Positions 19,993 through 28,914 of a stretch of 64,000 nucleotides of DNA are shown one piece after another. Each line of letters opens with the position of its first letter. Within the stretch, counting starts at the first letter, position 1. The notes beneath the pieces are model-generated. The model was not told where the DNA came from. It saw only the letters and a program-made list of their open reading frames with translations, and did no database searches. The DNA comes from Bradyrhizobium sp. BR 10289 (GTDB taxonomy: Bacteria; Pseudomonadota; Alphaproteobacteria; Rhizobiales; Xanthobacteraceae). The translations under genes and the position numbers were made by a program. Location of the stretch: positions 235,961-299,960 of the forward strand of contig NZ_JACOFR010000006.1 in assembly GCF_019455385.1 (NCBI RefSeq), given 5' to 3'.

Positions 19993-21309
19993 CTAGGAGG
20001 CTTGCAGCAGGGAGGCCCGGTTGGCCAGCGCGGCCTCGAGCGATCTGGCAATGAGGTCGCTTCGCAGCGCCAAAAGGCTGAATGAGCCGGCATCACCCAT
20101 CCCGTGGCTGGACTCGCACAGTCCGTTAAGAAAGATCGGAGGAATCGGCGCGTCGGACCGCTTCGGCCGGAGGCGGTAGTCGCGCGCCACCGAGAGGACA
20201 CCCGCATCGTCAGTGAGGAGCCGGTTGGCGACCGGCGCGAGCAGCGGCGGAATGCGCTCCTGGTCAGGACCCGGCCCAAGATTGCGAAAGCCCGTTGCGA
20301 GGATGACGATATCGGCGTGAAGCTCGCTCCGCTCGTGACGGTGAATTTCCTCGAGATCGAGCTTTATGCCGTTCTCGACATCCTTGATCGATAGGACCCG
20401 CGTGTTCGAGAGGACGCGGATACGTTCGGCGCGATCGAGCTTCTGCTCGTACATGGTCAGATATAGTTTTCGTATGACATCTCCGTCGGCAGATGAATAG
20501 TTTGTCCGCTTCAGTTGTTCGTCGATCGTCGCCTTGCTCGATGGCGATGCATTGAAGTAATAATCCACGTGCTCCGGAAAGTAGACGCGATCACTGAAAG
20601 GGCTGGTGTCCTTGAGTGCGAATCCATAGCCGCGCTGGACGTTGATCGTGTCCGAATCCGGAAAACGGGCCGACAGATCGAGAATGAGCTCGACGGCGCT
20701 TTGACTGCCCCCGATCACGCAAATCGATCGGGGACGACCATGGCGGCGCTGATAGTGGTCGAGTGCAGGAAGATAACGCGTCAAATGGAACAGGCGTTCG
20801 CCCTCGCGGTCCTCGAAAGGAGGGGGCAGCAACGGCGTGCGTCCCGGCGCTGCGACAATGCTTCGCGCCGCAAGATGCTCGCCGTCGCTCGTCGTGAGAA
20901 CGTAGACGTCTTGGCCACCTTTCGCCTCGATCCTGAGGTCGGTCACGGCGATGCCATACCTGGCCCAGCGGTCGAACTGCCGAGCGACCCACGTCACGTA
21001 TTGCGAATATTCCTTACGCAGCGGAAACTCGATTCCCAGGTTCAGGTATTCGAACAAGCGGCCGTGTTCATGCAGGAAGTTGGTGAAGGAGTAGCGGCTT
21101 CGCGGATTGCGCGGCGTGACGAGATCCCGCAGCGGATTGTTCTGAATGTCGGAGCCGCTCAGCAGCATCGCGGGCTGCCAGGCCGGAGCCTTCATCCTTT
21201 CCAGGAACGCGATCTTGAAGCCCGCTTGCCGCTCTTCCAGCGCCGCCGCGAGGGCAATGTTCGCGGGGCCGAAACCGATACCGATGACGTCATACACATT
21301 TTGGGTCAT
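19993..21309 (-). CDS. SidA/IucD/PvdA-family amine N-hydroxylase
   Basis: A 438-residue class B flavin monooxygenase. GIGFGPANIALA (residues 10-21) is the FAD site with the G-F-G-P-A-N form specific to lysine/ornithine N-hydroxylases. QPAMLLSGSDIQNNPLRDLV and the YVTWVARQF region match the substrate side, CVIGGSQSAVE is the NADPH site near residue 200, and ILATGFRN is the C-terminal family motif. Such enzymes hydroxylate the terminal amine of ornithine, lysine, diaminopropane or related diamines. With the EctB-like aminotransferase across the promoter, 2,4-diaminobutyrate or a product of it is a reasonable substrate guess. No IucA/IucC synthetase or acetyltransferase is present, so a classic hydroxamate siderophore is unlikely. 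Confidence 0.9.
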   Translation of the reverse strand: MTQNVYDVIGIGFGPANIALAAALEERQAGFKIAFLERMKAPAWQPAMLLSGSDIQNNPLRDLVTPRNPRSRYSFTNFLHEHGRLFEYLNLGIEFPLRKEYSQYVTWVARQFDRWARYGIAVTDLRIEAKGGQDVYVLTTSDGEHLAARSIVAAPGRTPLLPPPFEDREGERLFHLTRYLPALDHYQRRHGRPRSICVIGGSQSAVELILDLSARFPDSDTINVQRGYGFALKDTSPFSDRVYFPEHVDYYFNASPSSKATIDEQLKRTNYSSADGDVIRKLYLTMYEQKLDRAERIRVLSNTRVLSIKDVENGIKLDLEEIHRHERSELHADIVILATGFRNLGPGPDQERIPPLLAPVANRLLTDDAGVLSVARDYRLRPKRSDAPIPPIFLNGLCESSHGMGDAGSFSLLALRSDLIARSLEAALANRASLLQAS

Positions 21310-21319
21310 TGATTTTGGC

Positions 21320-22006
21320 TCACCTGACTTTGCTCGAGTGTGAGAGAGCCGATTCCATCGATCCGGGCTGCGCGTGGAAATCGACGAGGTCGACCGGAAC
21401 TGCGACCAGCCTTACATGGGTGATGCCGTCGAGCCGTGGCCACAGGGTGGGGGAGACCGTCAGGACTCCGGCAAGCCGTTCGCCGAGGTCAGGGATAATT
21501 GAAGAGAGGATCACGGCGAGGGCGTGCAGTTTGATCCAGGCCGTGGCTGCCTTGGCCGTCCAATTCGGCTCCCGGAACCTCTGCCGGACGAGCTGATCTG
21601 CCGTCGCCTCGATCATGCCGATTTGCTCGAATGCCAAACTCACGCGCGCGGCAGCATTCGCCGCGAGATCAGTGTAGCGCCGTTCAAGCAGCGAGAGCTC
21701 GGCGCGAAGTCGATCCAGAATGGCATCTGGTATGGCAACGCTTTCGCGCGAACTCACGCACGCCGCGCGCCTCAAGCGTTCAATGGCAACGAGCAGGAAC
21801 CGTAGCGCATCCGTCAACGACACGAGCTCCGCGCTCGACGAACAATCAGTTTCGACTTTGGAACTCGCAACGCTCTGCGCAACGTCCGTGAGCTGGACGC
21901 CGTCAAATGCGTGATCGTAGGGACTGTAGATGATGATGTGGTCGGCTTTTGACGCGGCGCCCCACGTCAAGATGGGCTCTCTCATGAATGAAGTGCTCCC
22001 GGCCAT
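21320..22006 (-). CDS. Hypothetical protein resembling the C-terminal half of class I MetRS-like proteins
   Basis: A 228-residue ORF, first of the leftward operon, 10 bp before the N-hydroxylase. By eye, SVASSKVETDCSSSAELVSL followed by TDALRFLL resembles the K-x-SSS-KG-x-ELL-DALRYYL block around the KMSKS loop of methionyl-tRNA synthetase-like proteins, with the loop degenerate. The later part, EATADQLVRQRFREPNW followed by KLHALAVILSSIIPDLGERL, resembles the anticodon-binding helical bundle. The HIGH half of the catalytic fold is missing, and only 118 bp separate the ATG at 22006 from the divergent gene, so it is truncated or has a minimal new role. A start at 21985 is also possible. The family call is tentative and needs structure comparison. 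Confidence 0.45.
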   Translation of the reverse strand: MAGSTSFMREPILTWGAASKADHIIIYSPYDHAFDGVQLTDVAQSVASSKVETDCSSSAELVSLTDALRFLLVAIERLRRAACVSSRESVAIPDAILDRLRAELSLLERRYTDLAANAAARVSLAFEQIGMIEATADQLVRQRFREPNWTAKAATAWIKLHALAVILSSIIPDLGERLAGVLTVSPTLWPRLDGITHVRLVAVPVDLVDFHAQPGSMESALSHSSKVR

Positions 22007-22042
22007 CGTCGTGTCATAGACACGCTCTTTTTTTCATGTTAC

Positions 22043-22056
22043 GTGTTTCATAACAC
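22043..22056. promoter_or_regulatory. Inverted repeat in the divergent promoter of the island cluster
   Basis: GTGTT-TCAT-AACAC is a perfect 5-bp inverted repeat with a 4-base spacer, within the AT-rich 118-bp gap between the two arms of the cluster. An A/T-rich stretch (CTCTTTTTTTCATGTTACGTG) lies beside it. Its size and place suit an operator for the island's GntR-type regulator, but no second copy was found at the regulator's own promoter, so the link is unproven. Confidence 0.4.
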
Positions 22057-22124
22057 AACGCCGAAGCAACTTAAAGGTGCGTGAATGGTTGCTTCGGCGA
22101 AAAACAAAATTATGGGAGCCTGCC

Positions 22125-23396
22125 GTGGGAACCTCGTCGATTTTCGAGCGATATGAATCGCAAGTTCGATCGTATTGTCGGGATATTTCCGTCGTATTTC
22201 AGAGAGCTTCCGGACATCTGCTCATCGACGAAAACGGCCGATCGTATATCGACTTCCTCGCCGGCGCCGGCGCCCTCAATTATGGCCACAACAATCCCGA
22301 GTTGAAGCGGGCAGTCATCGACTACATGGCGGCCGATGGTGTCACGCACTCGCTGGATCTCTTTACCGAAGCCAAGCGCGCCTTCATCCAGGAGTTTCAG
22401 CAAACGATCCTCGCGCCGCGTCAGCTCGATTACCGGATGCAGTTCACCGGGCCGACCGGTGCAAATGCGGTGGAGGCTGCGTTGAAGCTCGCGCGCCGCG
22501 TGACGTCCCGTACCAGTATCGTCAGCTTCACCAACAGCTTTCACGGAATGTCGTATGGCGCTCTTGCCACCTCCGGTCTCCGGCGCAAGCGGGCAGGCGC
22601 AGGCTTTCCTCTCGTCGGGGTGGATCGCTTTCCCTTCGACGGCTATCTCGGTCCCGACGTCGATACGCTTGCCTATATTGATGCCGCTCTGAGCGATCCT
22701 GGCAGTGGGATCGACGCACCGGCGGCCTTTATCGTCGAGACCCTGCAGGCCGAGGGGGGCCTGAATGAGGCCAGCGTGAATTGGCTACGCGGGCTCGCCG
22801 ATGTTGCGCACAAACACGGGGCGTTGCTGATCGTGGACGAAATCCAGACGGGCTGCGGGCGCACGGGACCGTTCTTCAGCTTTGAGCGCGCCGGACTCCA
22901 TCCGGACATCGTCTGCCTCGCCAAGTCCATCGGTGGGTTGGGCTTGCCGATGGCGCTGGTCCTGATGCGGCCGGAGCACGACGTGTGGGAGCCAGGGCAG
23001 CACAACGGGACGTTCCGCGGCAACAACCTGGCATTCGTGGCCGGAACTCAGGCGCTGCAGTTCTGGCGGGAGCCATCGTTTCAGGCATCGATCGAGCGCA
23101 AGGCCGACCTCGTGCGTTCCCATCTCGCGGAGATCGCGCGCGCGACAGGAGGTGAATTGCGGGGGCTCGGCATGTTGCAAGGTGTGATCTGGCGCGATCG
23201 CGGCTTCGCACGAGCCGTGGCGAAGCGCGCCTTGGAGGGCGGGGTTATCGTCGAGACTTGCGGCGCATGGGATCACGTCCTCAAGGTCATGCCTCCGCTG
23301 ACCATCCCCGAGGCTGCCCTATCCGACGGATTGAGCAGGATCAAGCGCGCCGCGCTGGCCGAGATGGCCTCCCCTCAATTCGACGTTGCGGTTTGA
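22125..23396 (+). CDS. Class III PLP aminotransferase, EctB-like (2,4-diaminobutyrate transaminase)
   Basis: A 423-residue enzyme. The GTG at 22125 (GGGAG six bases upstream) gives MGTSSIFERYESQVRSYCR, the same N-terminus as EctB proteins; a GTG at 22077 is a weaker alternative. Matching EctB blocks include YIDFLAGAGALNYGHNNPEL, GVTHSLDL, MQFTGPTGANAVEAALKLAR and NGTFRGNNLAFV. D238 (VDEIQTGCGRTG) and K267 (LAKSIGGLGLP) are the PLP-binding residues. EctB makes 2,4-diaminobutyrate from aspartate semialdehyde and glutamate. EctA and EctC are absent here, so the product is not ectoine. It is the first gene of the rightward arm, 39 bp before the HpaB-type gene. Confidence 0.9.
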   Translation: MGTSSIFERYESQVRSYCRDISVVFQRASGHLLIDENGRSYIDFLAGAGALNYGHNNPELKRAVIDYMAADGVTHSLDLFTEAKRAFIQEFQQTILAPRQLDYRMQFTGPTGANAVEAALKLARRVTSRTSIVSFTNSFHGMSYGALATSGLRRKRAGAGFPLVGVDRFPFDGYLGPDVDTLAYIDAALSDPGSGIDAPAAFIVETLQAEGGLNEASVNWLRGLADVAHKHGALLIVDEIQTGCGRTGPFFSFERAGLHPDIVCLAKSIGGLGLPMALVLMRPEHDVWEPGQHNGTFRGNNLAFVAGTQALQFWREPSFQASIERKADLVRSHLAEIARATGGELRGLGMLQGVIWRDRGFARAVAKRALEGGVIVETCGAWDHVLKVMPPLTIPEAALSDGLSRIKRAALAEMASPQFDVAV

Positions 23397-23435
23397 ACAC
23401 CTCATCTCTCATCCAGTTTCGTGGAGTCCAGCCTT

Positions 23436-24971
23436 ATGTCCAATCTCGCGGTTCAACCATCCGACAGCCCAATTGCGACCAATATGCTCATGACCGGAGC
23501 GTCCTATCTGGACAGCCTCCGGGACGCACGCAACGTCTTCATCTATGGAGAAGCTGTTCGCGACGTCACAACCCATCGTGCCTTTCGCAACGCTGCACGC
23601 TCGATGGCCCATCTCTACGATGCGCTGCATCAACCCGACACCGCGGACATCATGGTCACCACGAGCCCGGAGGGATTTCCGACACATCGGTACTTCACTT
23701 CGAGCTATTCCTCCGAGGATCTGTTCAAGGCCCGCGACGCCTTGGCGCATTGGGCGCGCATGACCTTCGGCTTCATGGGCCGCACGCCGGACTACAAGGC
23801 CGGCTTTATCGCGACGCTGGGCTCGTTCTCCGAATTCTATAACCCGTTCGAGGAAAATGCCCGGCGCTGGTACCGTACGGCGGCCGAGAAGGCGCTGTTT
23901 TTCAATCATGTGATCGTCAACCCTCCGGTCGATCGAAACAGGCCCGTCCACGAGGCGGAGGACGTCTTCGTTCATGTGGTACGGGAGCGCGACGACGGTG
24001 TCATCGTCCGTGGCGCGAAGATGGTGGGCACCAGCGCCGCCCTGTCGAACGCGACATTCGTCGCCCAGAACAGCGCGGTATCCTATGAGAAAGGCAAGGG
24101 AGAGGACTTCGCGCTCGTCTTCGTGTTGCCGATGGATACGCCCGGCCTCAAGGTCATGTGCCGACGCTCCTATGAGGATGCGGCCCTCAGTCCGTTCGAC
24201 AATCCTCTGTCGGCCCGCTTTGACGAGAACGACTCGGTCCTGATCTTCGACGACGTGCTGGTTCCCTGGGAAAACATGCTGGTCTACCGCAACATCGAAA
24301 AGGCTCGCAGCTTCTACGCGGCGTCTGGCTTTCTCAACCGTTATGCTCTGCAATCCACCAGCAAGATCGCGGTCAAGCTCGATTTCATGCTTGGCCTCCT
24401 GATCTCCGGGCTTCGTTCCAACGGCACCTACGATTTCCGGGGAGTCCAAACAAAGGTCGCCGAGGTTGCAGGTTGGCGCAACTTGATGTGGTCGCTCACG
24501 ACCGCAATGTGCGCCGAGCCCGACAAGGGGCCGAACGGAACTGTGTTGCCGAGGCTGGAAGTCGCCGCAACGGCCCGGTACTTCGGCACATATCTCAATG
24601 CAAAGATGAAGGAGATCTTCGAGACCACGCTCGGCGGTGCGCCGATCGCCATGCCGTCGAGCGCGGCCGATCTCAATTCGCCGCTCCTGCGGCCGCTCAT
24701 CGACCGCTTCTATCGCGGTTCGGACTCCGACGCGGAACACCGGGTCAAGCTTTACAAGCTGATCTGGGATGCCATCGGCAGCGAGTTCGGAGGACGGCAC
24801 GAACTGTACGAATACAATTATGCTGGAAACAACGAGCAGGTGCGGCTCGATCTTCTCGGTCATTCCGCCAAGCAGGGCATCGTCGAACATTCCCTCGCTA
24901 TGGTGCGGCGCTGCATGAGCGACTACGACCTGTCTGGCTGGACCAATCCGGTCTGGGCCAACGGCGAATGA
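23436..24971 (+). CDS. HpaB-type FADH2-dependent monooxygenase (4-hydroxyphenylacetate 3-hydroxylase family)
   Basis: A 511-residue protein with the ATG at 23436 (GGAG nine bases upstream). The N-terminal helical domain has TGASYLDSLRDARNVFIYGE, the family opener. HFTS-type flavin positions appear as HRYFTSSYSSEDL. Further features are FFNHVIVNPPVDRNRP, GAKMVGTSAALSN and VPWENMLVYR, all typical of HpaB-group oxygenases. Members use free FADH2 from a reductase to hydroxylate phenols, and some oxidise heteroatoms or other substrates. The flavin reductase at 17.4-18.0 kb is the likely partner. The true substrate here is unknown; the context of diamine N-hydroxylation is unusual for a phenol hydroxylase. 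Confidence 0.9.
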   Translation: MSNLAVQPSDSPIATNMLMTGASYLDSLRDARNVFIYGEAVRDVTTHRAFRNAARSMAHLYDALHQPDTADIMVTTSPEGFPTHRYFTSSYSSEDLFKARDALAHWARMTFGFMGRTPDYKAGFIATLGSFSEFYNPFEENARRWYRTAAEKALFFNHVIVNPPVDRNRPVHEAEDVFVHVVRERDDGVIVRGAKMVGTSAALSNATFVAQNSAVSYEKGKGEDFALVFVLPMDTPGLKVMCRRSYEDAALSPFDNPLSARFDENDSVLIFDDVLVPWENMLVYRNIEKARSFYAASGFLNRYALQSTSKIAVKLDFMLGLLISGLRSNGTYDFRGVQTKVAEVAGWRNLMWSLTTAMCAEPDKGPNGTVLPRLEVAATARYFGTYLNAKMKEIFETTLGGAPIAMPSSAADLNSPLLRPLIDRFYRGSDSDAEHRVKLYKLIWDAIGSEFGGRHELYEYNYAGNNEQVRLDLLGHSAKQGIVEHSLAMVRRCMSDYDLSGWTNPVWANGE

Positions 24972-24980
24972 GGTGAGGTC

Positions 24981-26033
24981 ATGGTGATCGCTCCGACCTG
25001 GGACACCGAGAGAGCCGACTATCGCGCCATCGTCAATGACTGGCACGTGATCCTCCGCAGCCAGGAGGTTGCAGAAGACACTATCGTGGCGGTCCGTCTG
25101 CTCGGCGAGGACATCATCTTATGGCGCCACAATGGCGAGGTGCATGCCTGGAAGGACTATTGCCGCCATCGCGGTGCGCGCCTGTCGCTCGGCTGGGTCA
25201 AGGACGGCTGCGTCGTCTGCCCTTACCACGGCTGGGAATACGGTGCGGATGGGGCCTGCCGCCGGTATCCGGCTCATCCGAAAACGCAGCCGACGAGCCG
25301 GGCCGCGGCATTGCGCCATCACGCCGTCGAGCGGTACGGCTACATTTGGGTCTGCATGGGCAATCCAAGCTCCGATGTGCCGCCGTTTCCGGTTTGGGAG
25401 GATGCGACCTATCGCAAGGTCCAGGCGGGTCCGTACGAATACAACGCAAACGCCCTCCGTGCCGTGGAGAATTTTCTCGACGCGGCGCACTTTCCATTCG
25501 TGCATGCCAATCTCAACGGCAACCCGGAGGATCCCGACGAACTCGCAGACTATGATGTCGTGTTGACGGACGAAGGTTTGCGGACGAGCGAAATCTCAGT
25601 CTTCCAGCCCTTCGGCGACCATCGCGGCATTCCCGTCACGGCGCGTTACCAATATTCCTGTTTCCGCCCCACGACGGCCTATTTTAGAAAGAAGACCGGT
25701 GAGGTCGAGCGCTTCTGCACATTCATGGCTGTTACGCCGACCGACCTCGATCGCTGCGTGGTGCATCTGACCGTCGCCATCAATTTCGGCTGGGATCTCA
25801 GCGTCGAGCAGATACTGGCGCGCCAAGACAAGGTGTTCGAACAGGACCGATTGATCGTCGAATCGCAACGTCCAAAGGCACTGCCGCTGGATCCCAGGGA
25901 CGAGATGCATTTGCGAAGCGATCTTCTCGGCGTGACGTATCGCCGCTGGGTTCGCGCACTGGCGGGCGAGGGGCGGATGCCGGCACAAGCGCAAGTTCCT
26001 GAGGCCGCCGCCGAAGACGCGATCGCAAATTGA
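24981..26033 (+). CDS. Rieske [2Fe-2S] non-heme iron oxygenase, alpha subunit
   Basis: A 350-residue oxygenase with GAGGTGAGGTC before the ATG at 24981, nine bases after the HpaB-type stop. The Rieske ligands are C61-R-H63 and C80-P-Y-H83 (CPYHGWEY). The mononuclear iron site is N164-F-L-D167-A-A-H170-F-P-F-V-H175. The overall layout fits the phenoxybenzoate/vanillate/carbazole-type single-component oxygenases that need a separate reductase; no ferredoxin reductase is adjacent. It could demethylate, hydroxylate or oxidise nitrogen groups. Function in this cluster cannot be read from sequence. Confidence 0.9.
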   Translation: MVIAPTWDTERADYRAIVNDWHVILRSQEVAEDTIVAVRLLGEDIILWRHNGEVHAWKDYCRHRGARLSLGWVKDGCVVCPYHGWEYGADGACRRYPAHPKTQPTSRAAALRHHAVERYGYIWVCMGNPSSDVPPFPVWEDATYRKVQAGPYEYNANALRAVENFLDAAHFPFVHANLNGNPEDPDELADYDVVLTDEGLRTSEISVFQPFGDHRGIPVTARYQYSCFRPTTAYFRKKTGEVERFCTFMAVTPTDLDRCVVHLTVAINFGWDLSVEQILARQDKVFEQDRLIVESQRPKALPLDPRDEMHLRSDLLGVTYRRWVRALAGEGRMPAQAQVPEAAAEDAIAN

Positions 26034-26133
26034 CCAGGTGAATGGCGGTGCGAGTCCAGTTGAAGAAACCTGAGCGATGCGGTCGGATCGTTCGCGCTGG
26101 GTTGCGTCCGAGCACTGGAAGGAAGTGTACATC

Positions 26134-27540
26134 ATGAGCACCGGCGCTCCGGCAACAAGTCCGGTCCGGACAGATACGGCGAGATTTGCGATCGTCGCTT
26201 GTGTCGCTGCCGTGGCTCTTGCGACCGCGTATCGTGTTAACATCTCGCCGCCAATCGCGCAGGCGGCGGCCATTGGCCTTCTGTGCATGGGGTGCTGGGC
26301 GACCGGTGCTATTCCCGAGATCGCGACGACGCTGCTCTTTTTCGCGCTGGCAACGCTATTGGCGCTCGCTTCTCCGGCCGTGGTCTTTTCGGGGTTCGCA
26401 TCCTCCGCCTTCTGGCTGGTCTTGAGCGGGATGATCGTCGGACTTGCGATCAGCAAGACCGGATTGGCGCAGCGGATCGCGGCCGCCCTCGCGCGATCGC
26501 TCTCAGGATCCTACGCCCGCTTAATCGGCGGGATCGTCATGCTCAGCTTTGGGTTGGCGTTTGTCATGCCATCCAACATGGGACGCATATCGCTCCTTGT
26601 GCCAATCATTCTCGCGCTCGCCGACCATGTCGGCCTCGCACCTGGCCGGCCCGGGCGAACAGGGCTCGTGCTCGCGGTCGGATTTGCCACGTTCATGCTG
26701 TCGACCTCGATCCTGCCCGCCAATGTGCCGAATCTTGTCATGGCCGGCGCGGCTGAGACCATCTATGGAGTTCACTTCTCCTATTTGCCGTATCTGCTGC
26801 TGCACGCGCCGGTGCTCGGGATCGTCAAGGGCATGCTCATCGTTGCCGCGATCCTGATCTTGTTTCCGGACAAGCTTGACCCTGTCCCGTCGGCAGCCTC
26901 GGACCCGGTGCGGCCACCGCTGAGCGAGAAAGAATTGCGATTGAGCGTCATCATTGTCGCAACGCTCGCTCTCTGGATGACGGACACCATCCATCACATT
27001 CAGCCAGCCTGGATCGGCTTGGCCGCCGCGACGGTATGTCTTATGCCCGGCATCGGGATCATCGATGCGGCCTCGTTCACATCCATCAACTTCCGTACGG
27101 TGTTTTATGTTGCTGGATTGCTCGGCCTGGTCGCCACCGTCGATCAAACGGGGCTTGGTCGAGAACTCGGCCGGTTCCTGCTCTCGGTGGTTCCGTTCAG
27201 CGAGGGCGCCACATTCGGAAACTATTTGGGGCTGGTCGGATTGACCTCGGCGCTTTCGATCGTGGCAACGGCAAACGGCGAGCCGGCGTTGTTCACGCCG
27301 ATGGCGCGCGAGATCAGTGCCTCGACCGGCTTCGATCTGCCGACGGTCATCATGGTCCAGGTGATTGGATTTTCGACCGTGTTGCTTCCTTATCAGGCGC
27401 CGCCCATTGTCGTCGCCGCCGAACTTGGCGGCGTTTCGGCGCGAGCGACGGCGAAGCTCGCCCTTGTCGTCGCAGGACTGTCTTTCGTGCTGGCCGTCCC
27501 GTTGAACTTCCTTTGGTGGAAACTGCTGGGTCAATTCTGA
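26134..27540 (+). CDS. DASS/SLC13-type anion (dicarboxylate) transporter
   Basis: A 468-residue membrane protein with about 11-12 hydrophobic segments. The ATG at 26134 (AAGGAAG upstream) is preferred over 26077 because the first 19 residues of the longer form are polar and unlike the family. Family features are GCWATGAIPEIATTLLFF, SGMIVGLAISKTGLAQRIA, VMPSNMGRISLLVPI and the second-repeat VATANGEPALFTPMA; SNT-like signatures of the DASS transporters are only partly kept. Members import dicarboxylates or sulfate with Na+. It ends the rightward arm and is convergent with the broken flavoenzyme gene. Confidence 0.85.
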   Translation: MSTGAPATSPVRTDTARFAIVACVAAVALATAYRVNISPPIAQAAAIGLLCMGCWATGAIPEIATTLLFFALATLLALASPAVVFSGFASSAFWLVLSGMIVGLAISKTGLAQRIAAALARSLSGSYARLIGGIVMLSFGLAFVMPSNMGRISLLVPIILALADHVGLAPGRPGRTGLVLAVGFATFMLSTSILPANVPNLVMAGAAETIYGVHFSYLPYLLLHAPVLGIVKGMLIVAAILILFPDKLDPVPSAASDPVRPPLSEKELRLSVIIVATLALWMTDTIHHIQPAWIGLAAATVCLMPGIGIIDAASFTSINFRTVFYVAGLLGLVATVDQTGLGRELGRFLLSVVPFSEGATFGNYLGLVGLTSALSIVATANGEPALFTPMAREISASTGFDLPTVIMVQVIGFSTVLLPYQAPPIVVAAELGGVSARATAKLALVVAGLSFVLAVPLNFLWWKLLGQF

Positions 27541-27584
27541 CGGAAGCGTCAAAGCTGCCGTCCGCTCCTGCCGGGCCGAGGGAT

Positions 27585-28802
27585 CTAGACCGCTCCGTAG
27601 AAATGACGGTATTGCCAGGCGGCGTCCCGTTGCAGGTCTTCATCGGTCCACGAACGACCCGAAAAGCGCGCCGGCGCCATGCAGGAGAGATCCATCGGTG
27701 GTCGGCCATCGACGATCCAGCGCGCGAGCTTCTCTCCGAGCGCCGGAGCGATCGACAGGCCAGCAACGTTGCACCCGCTGGCGAAAAAGAAGCCGGGCGC
27801 ATCTGGTGACGGTCCCAGGATGTGATGTCCATCGGCCGTCATGGTCGGCAGCCCGCCGCGAAACTCACGGATTGCGGCGGTCGAAAGGATCGGCAACTGG
27901 TTGACGACATCTGCCGCCGCGGCATCGAGCACGCTACGGTCGAGCGGCATGTTGTTGATGTCGAAATCAGCTTCCCAGGACCCCATGTCGAAGAAGCGGG
28001 GATGCTCCTCGTAGACCCCCCACAGGAAGCCCCCTAAGCACGGGCGCATATAAACGGCAGCATCCATGATGCGGACCATCGGAAGATCCTTCAAAGCGCC
28101 GGGAATCTCTTCGGTGACCATGAGTTGTTGTCGCGTCGACACCAGAGGAACCTGTAGACCGCTTCTTTCGGCGATGGTGCGTGTCCATGCCCCGGCCGCA
28201 TCGACCACCACGGGAGCTCGAATGTATCCTTTTGTCGTCGAAACGCCCGTCACACGCGTCCCATCAATCTCCACCGCCAAGACCTGCGTGTTCGGATAGA
28301 CGTACGCACCGCGTTCCGCTGCTGCAGTGGCGAACCCCACGGCAACCTGGGCCGGATCGAAATAGCGGTCATCGCCGATCCGGATAGCTGCCTCAACACC
28401 TTCGGACCGGACAAAGGGATGCAGGCTGGGAAGGTCACGAGGTGAAATGACTTCGATGTCGAGGCCCATCGCGAGCCCGCGCTGGCAATCAGCCTGCAGG
28501 ACGGCTGCATCCGCTGCTCGGCGAGCGATCTTGAGACTCCCCGAGCGCACCCAATCGAGGGGCTAGCCGGTTTCCTCGGTGAAATGTTCGATCTTCTCGC
28601 AGGCGTCTCTTATTAGCGTGATCATCACCTCGCTCTTGCGCAGGCAACTGACCATGCCGGCGGCGCGCGGTGACGTCTGTGAGCCGATTCCATGTTGATC
28701 GAGGAGGGCGACCCTCAGTCCGTTCTGCTTGGCCAGATAATATGCGCAAGCTGCGCCAAGCCCGCCGGCGCCAACAACGATTGCGTCCGCCTGTTTCAGC
28801 AT
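27585..28802 (-). pseudogene. DAO/sarcosine-oxidase-type FAD oxidoreductase with in-frame amber codon
   Basis: The ATG at 28802 (GGAGGACGCA upstream) starts MLKQADAIVVGAGGLGAACA, an FAD Rossmann motif. After about 79 residues (EHFTEETG) the frame meets TAG at 28563-28565. The same frame then continues without another stop for 325 residues: PLDWVRSGSLKI, VVDAAGAWTRTIAE, EFRGGLPTMTADGHHILGPS and GLSIAPALGEKLARWIVDG, which complete the family fold. So a single nonsense codon breaks an otherwise whole gene of normal length (about 405 codons). Readthrough or a recoded amber is possible but unsupported. It is leftward and convergent with the DASS gene. Confidence 0.82.
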
Positions 28803-28914
28803 TGCGTCCTCCAGTATCACGAAAGACTGTAGCGTGGCATATGGTCAAGGCAATTGGGCCGGCATATGGATTTGATCGCGTCCGATCGATGTATGTGCCT
28901 ATCGCAGAATGAGC

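Noticed and set aside
19993..23396. Hydroxamate siderophore biosynthesis (N-hydroxylase plus diaminobutyrate aminotransferase)
   Set aside because: No IucA/IucC-type synthetase, acyltransferase, decarboxylase, NRPS or TonB receptor is present in the cluster.
22125..23396. Ectoine biosynthesis based on the EctB-like gene
   Set aside because: EctA (acetyltransferase), EctC (cyclase) and EctD are absent and the neighbours are unrelated to ectoine.
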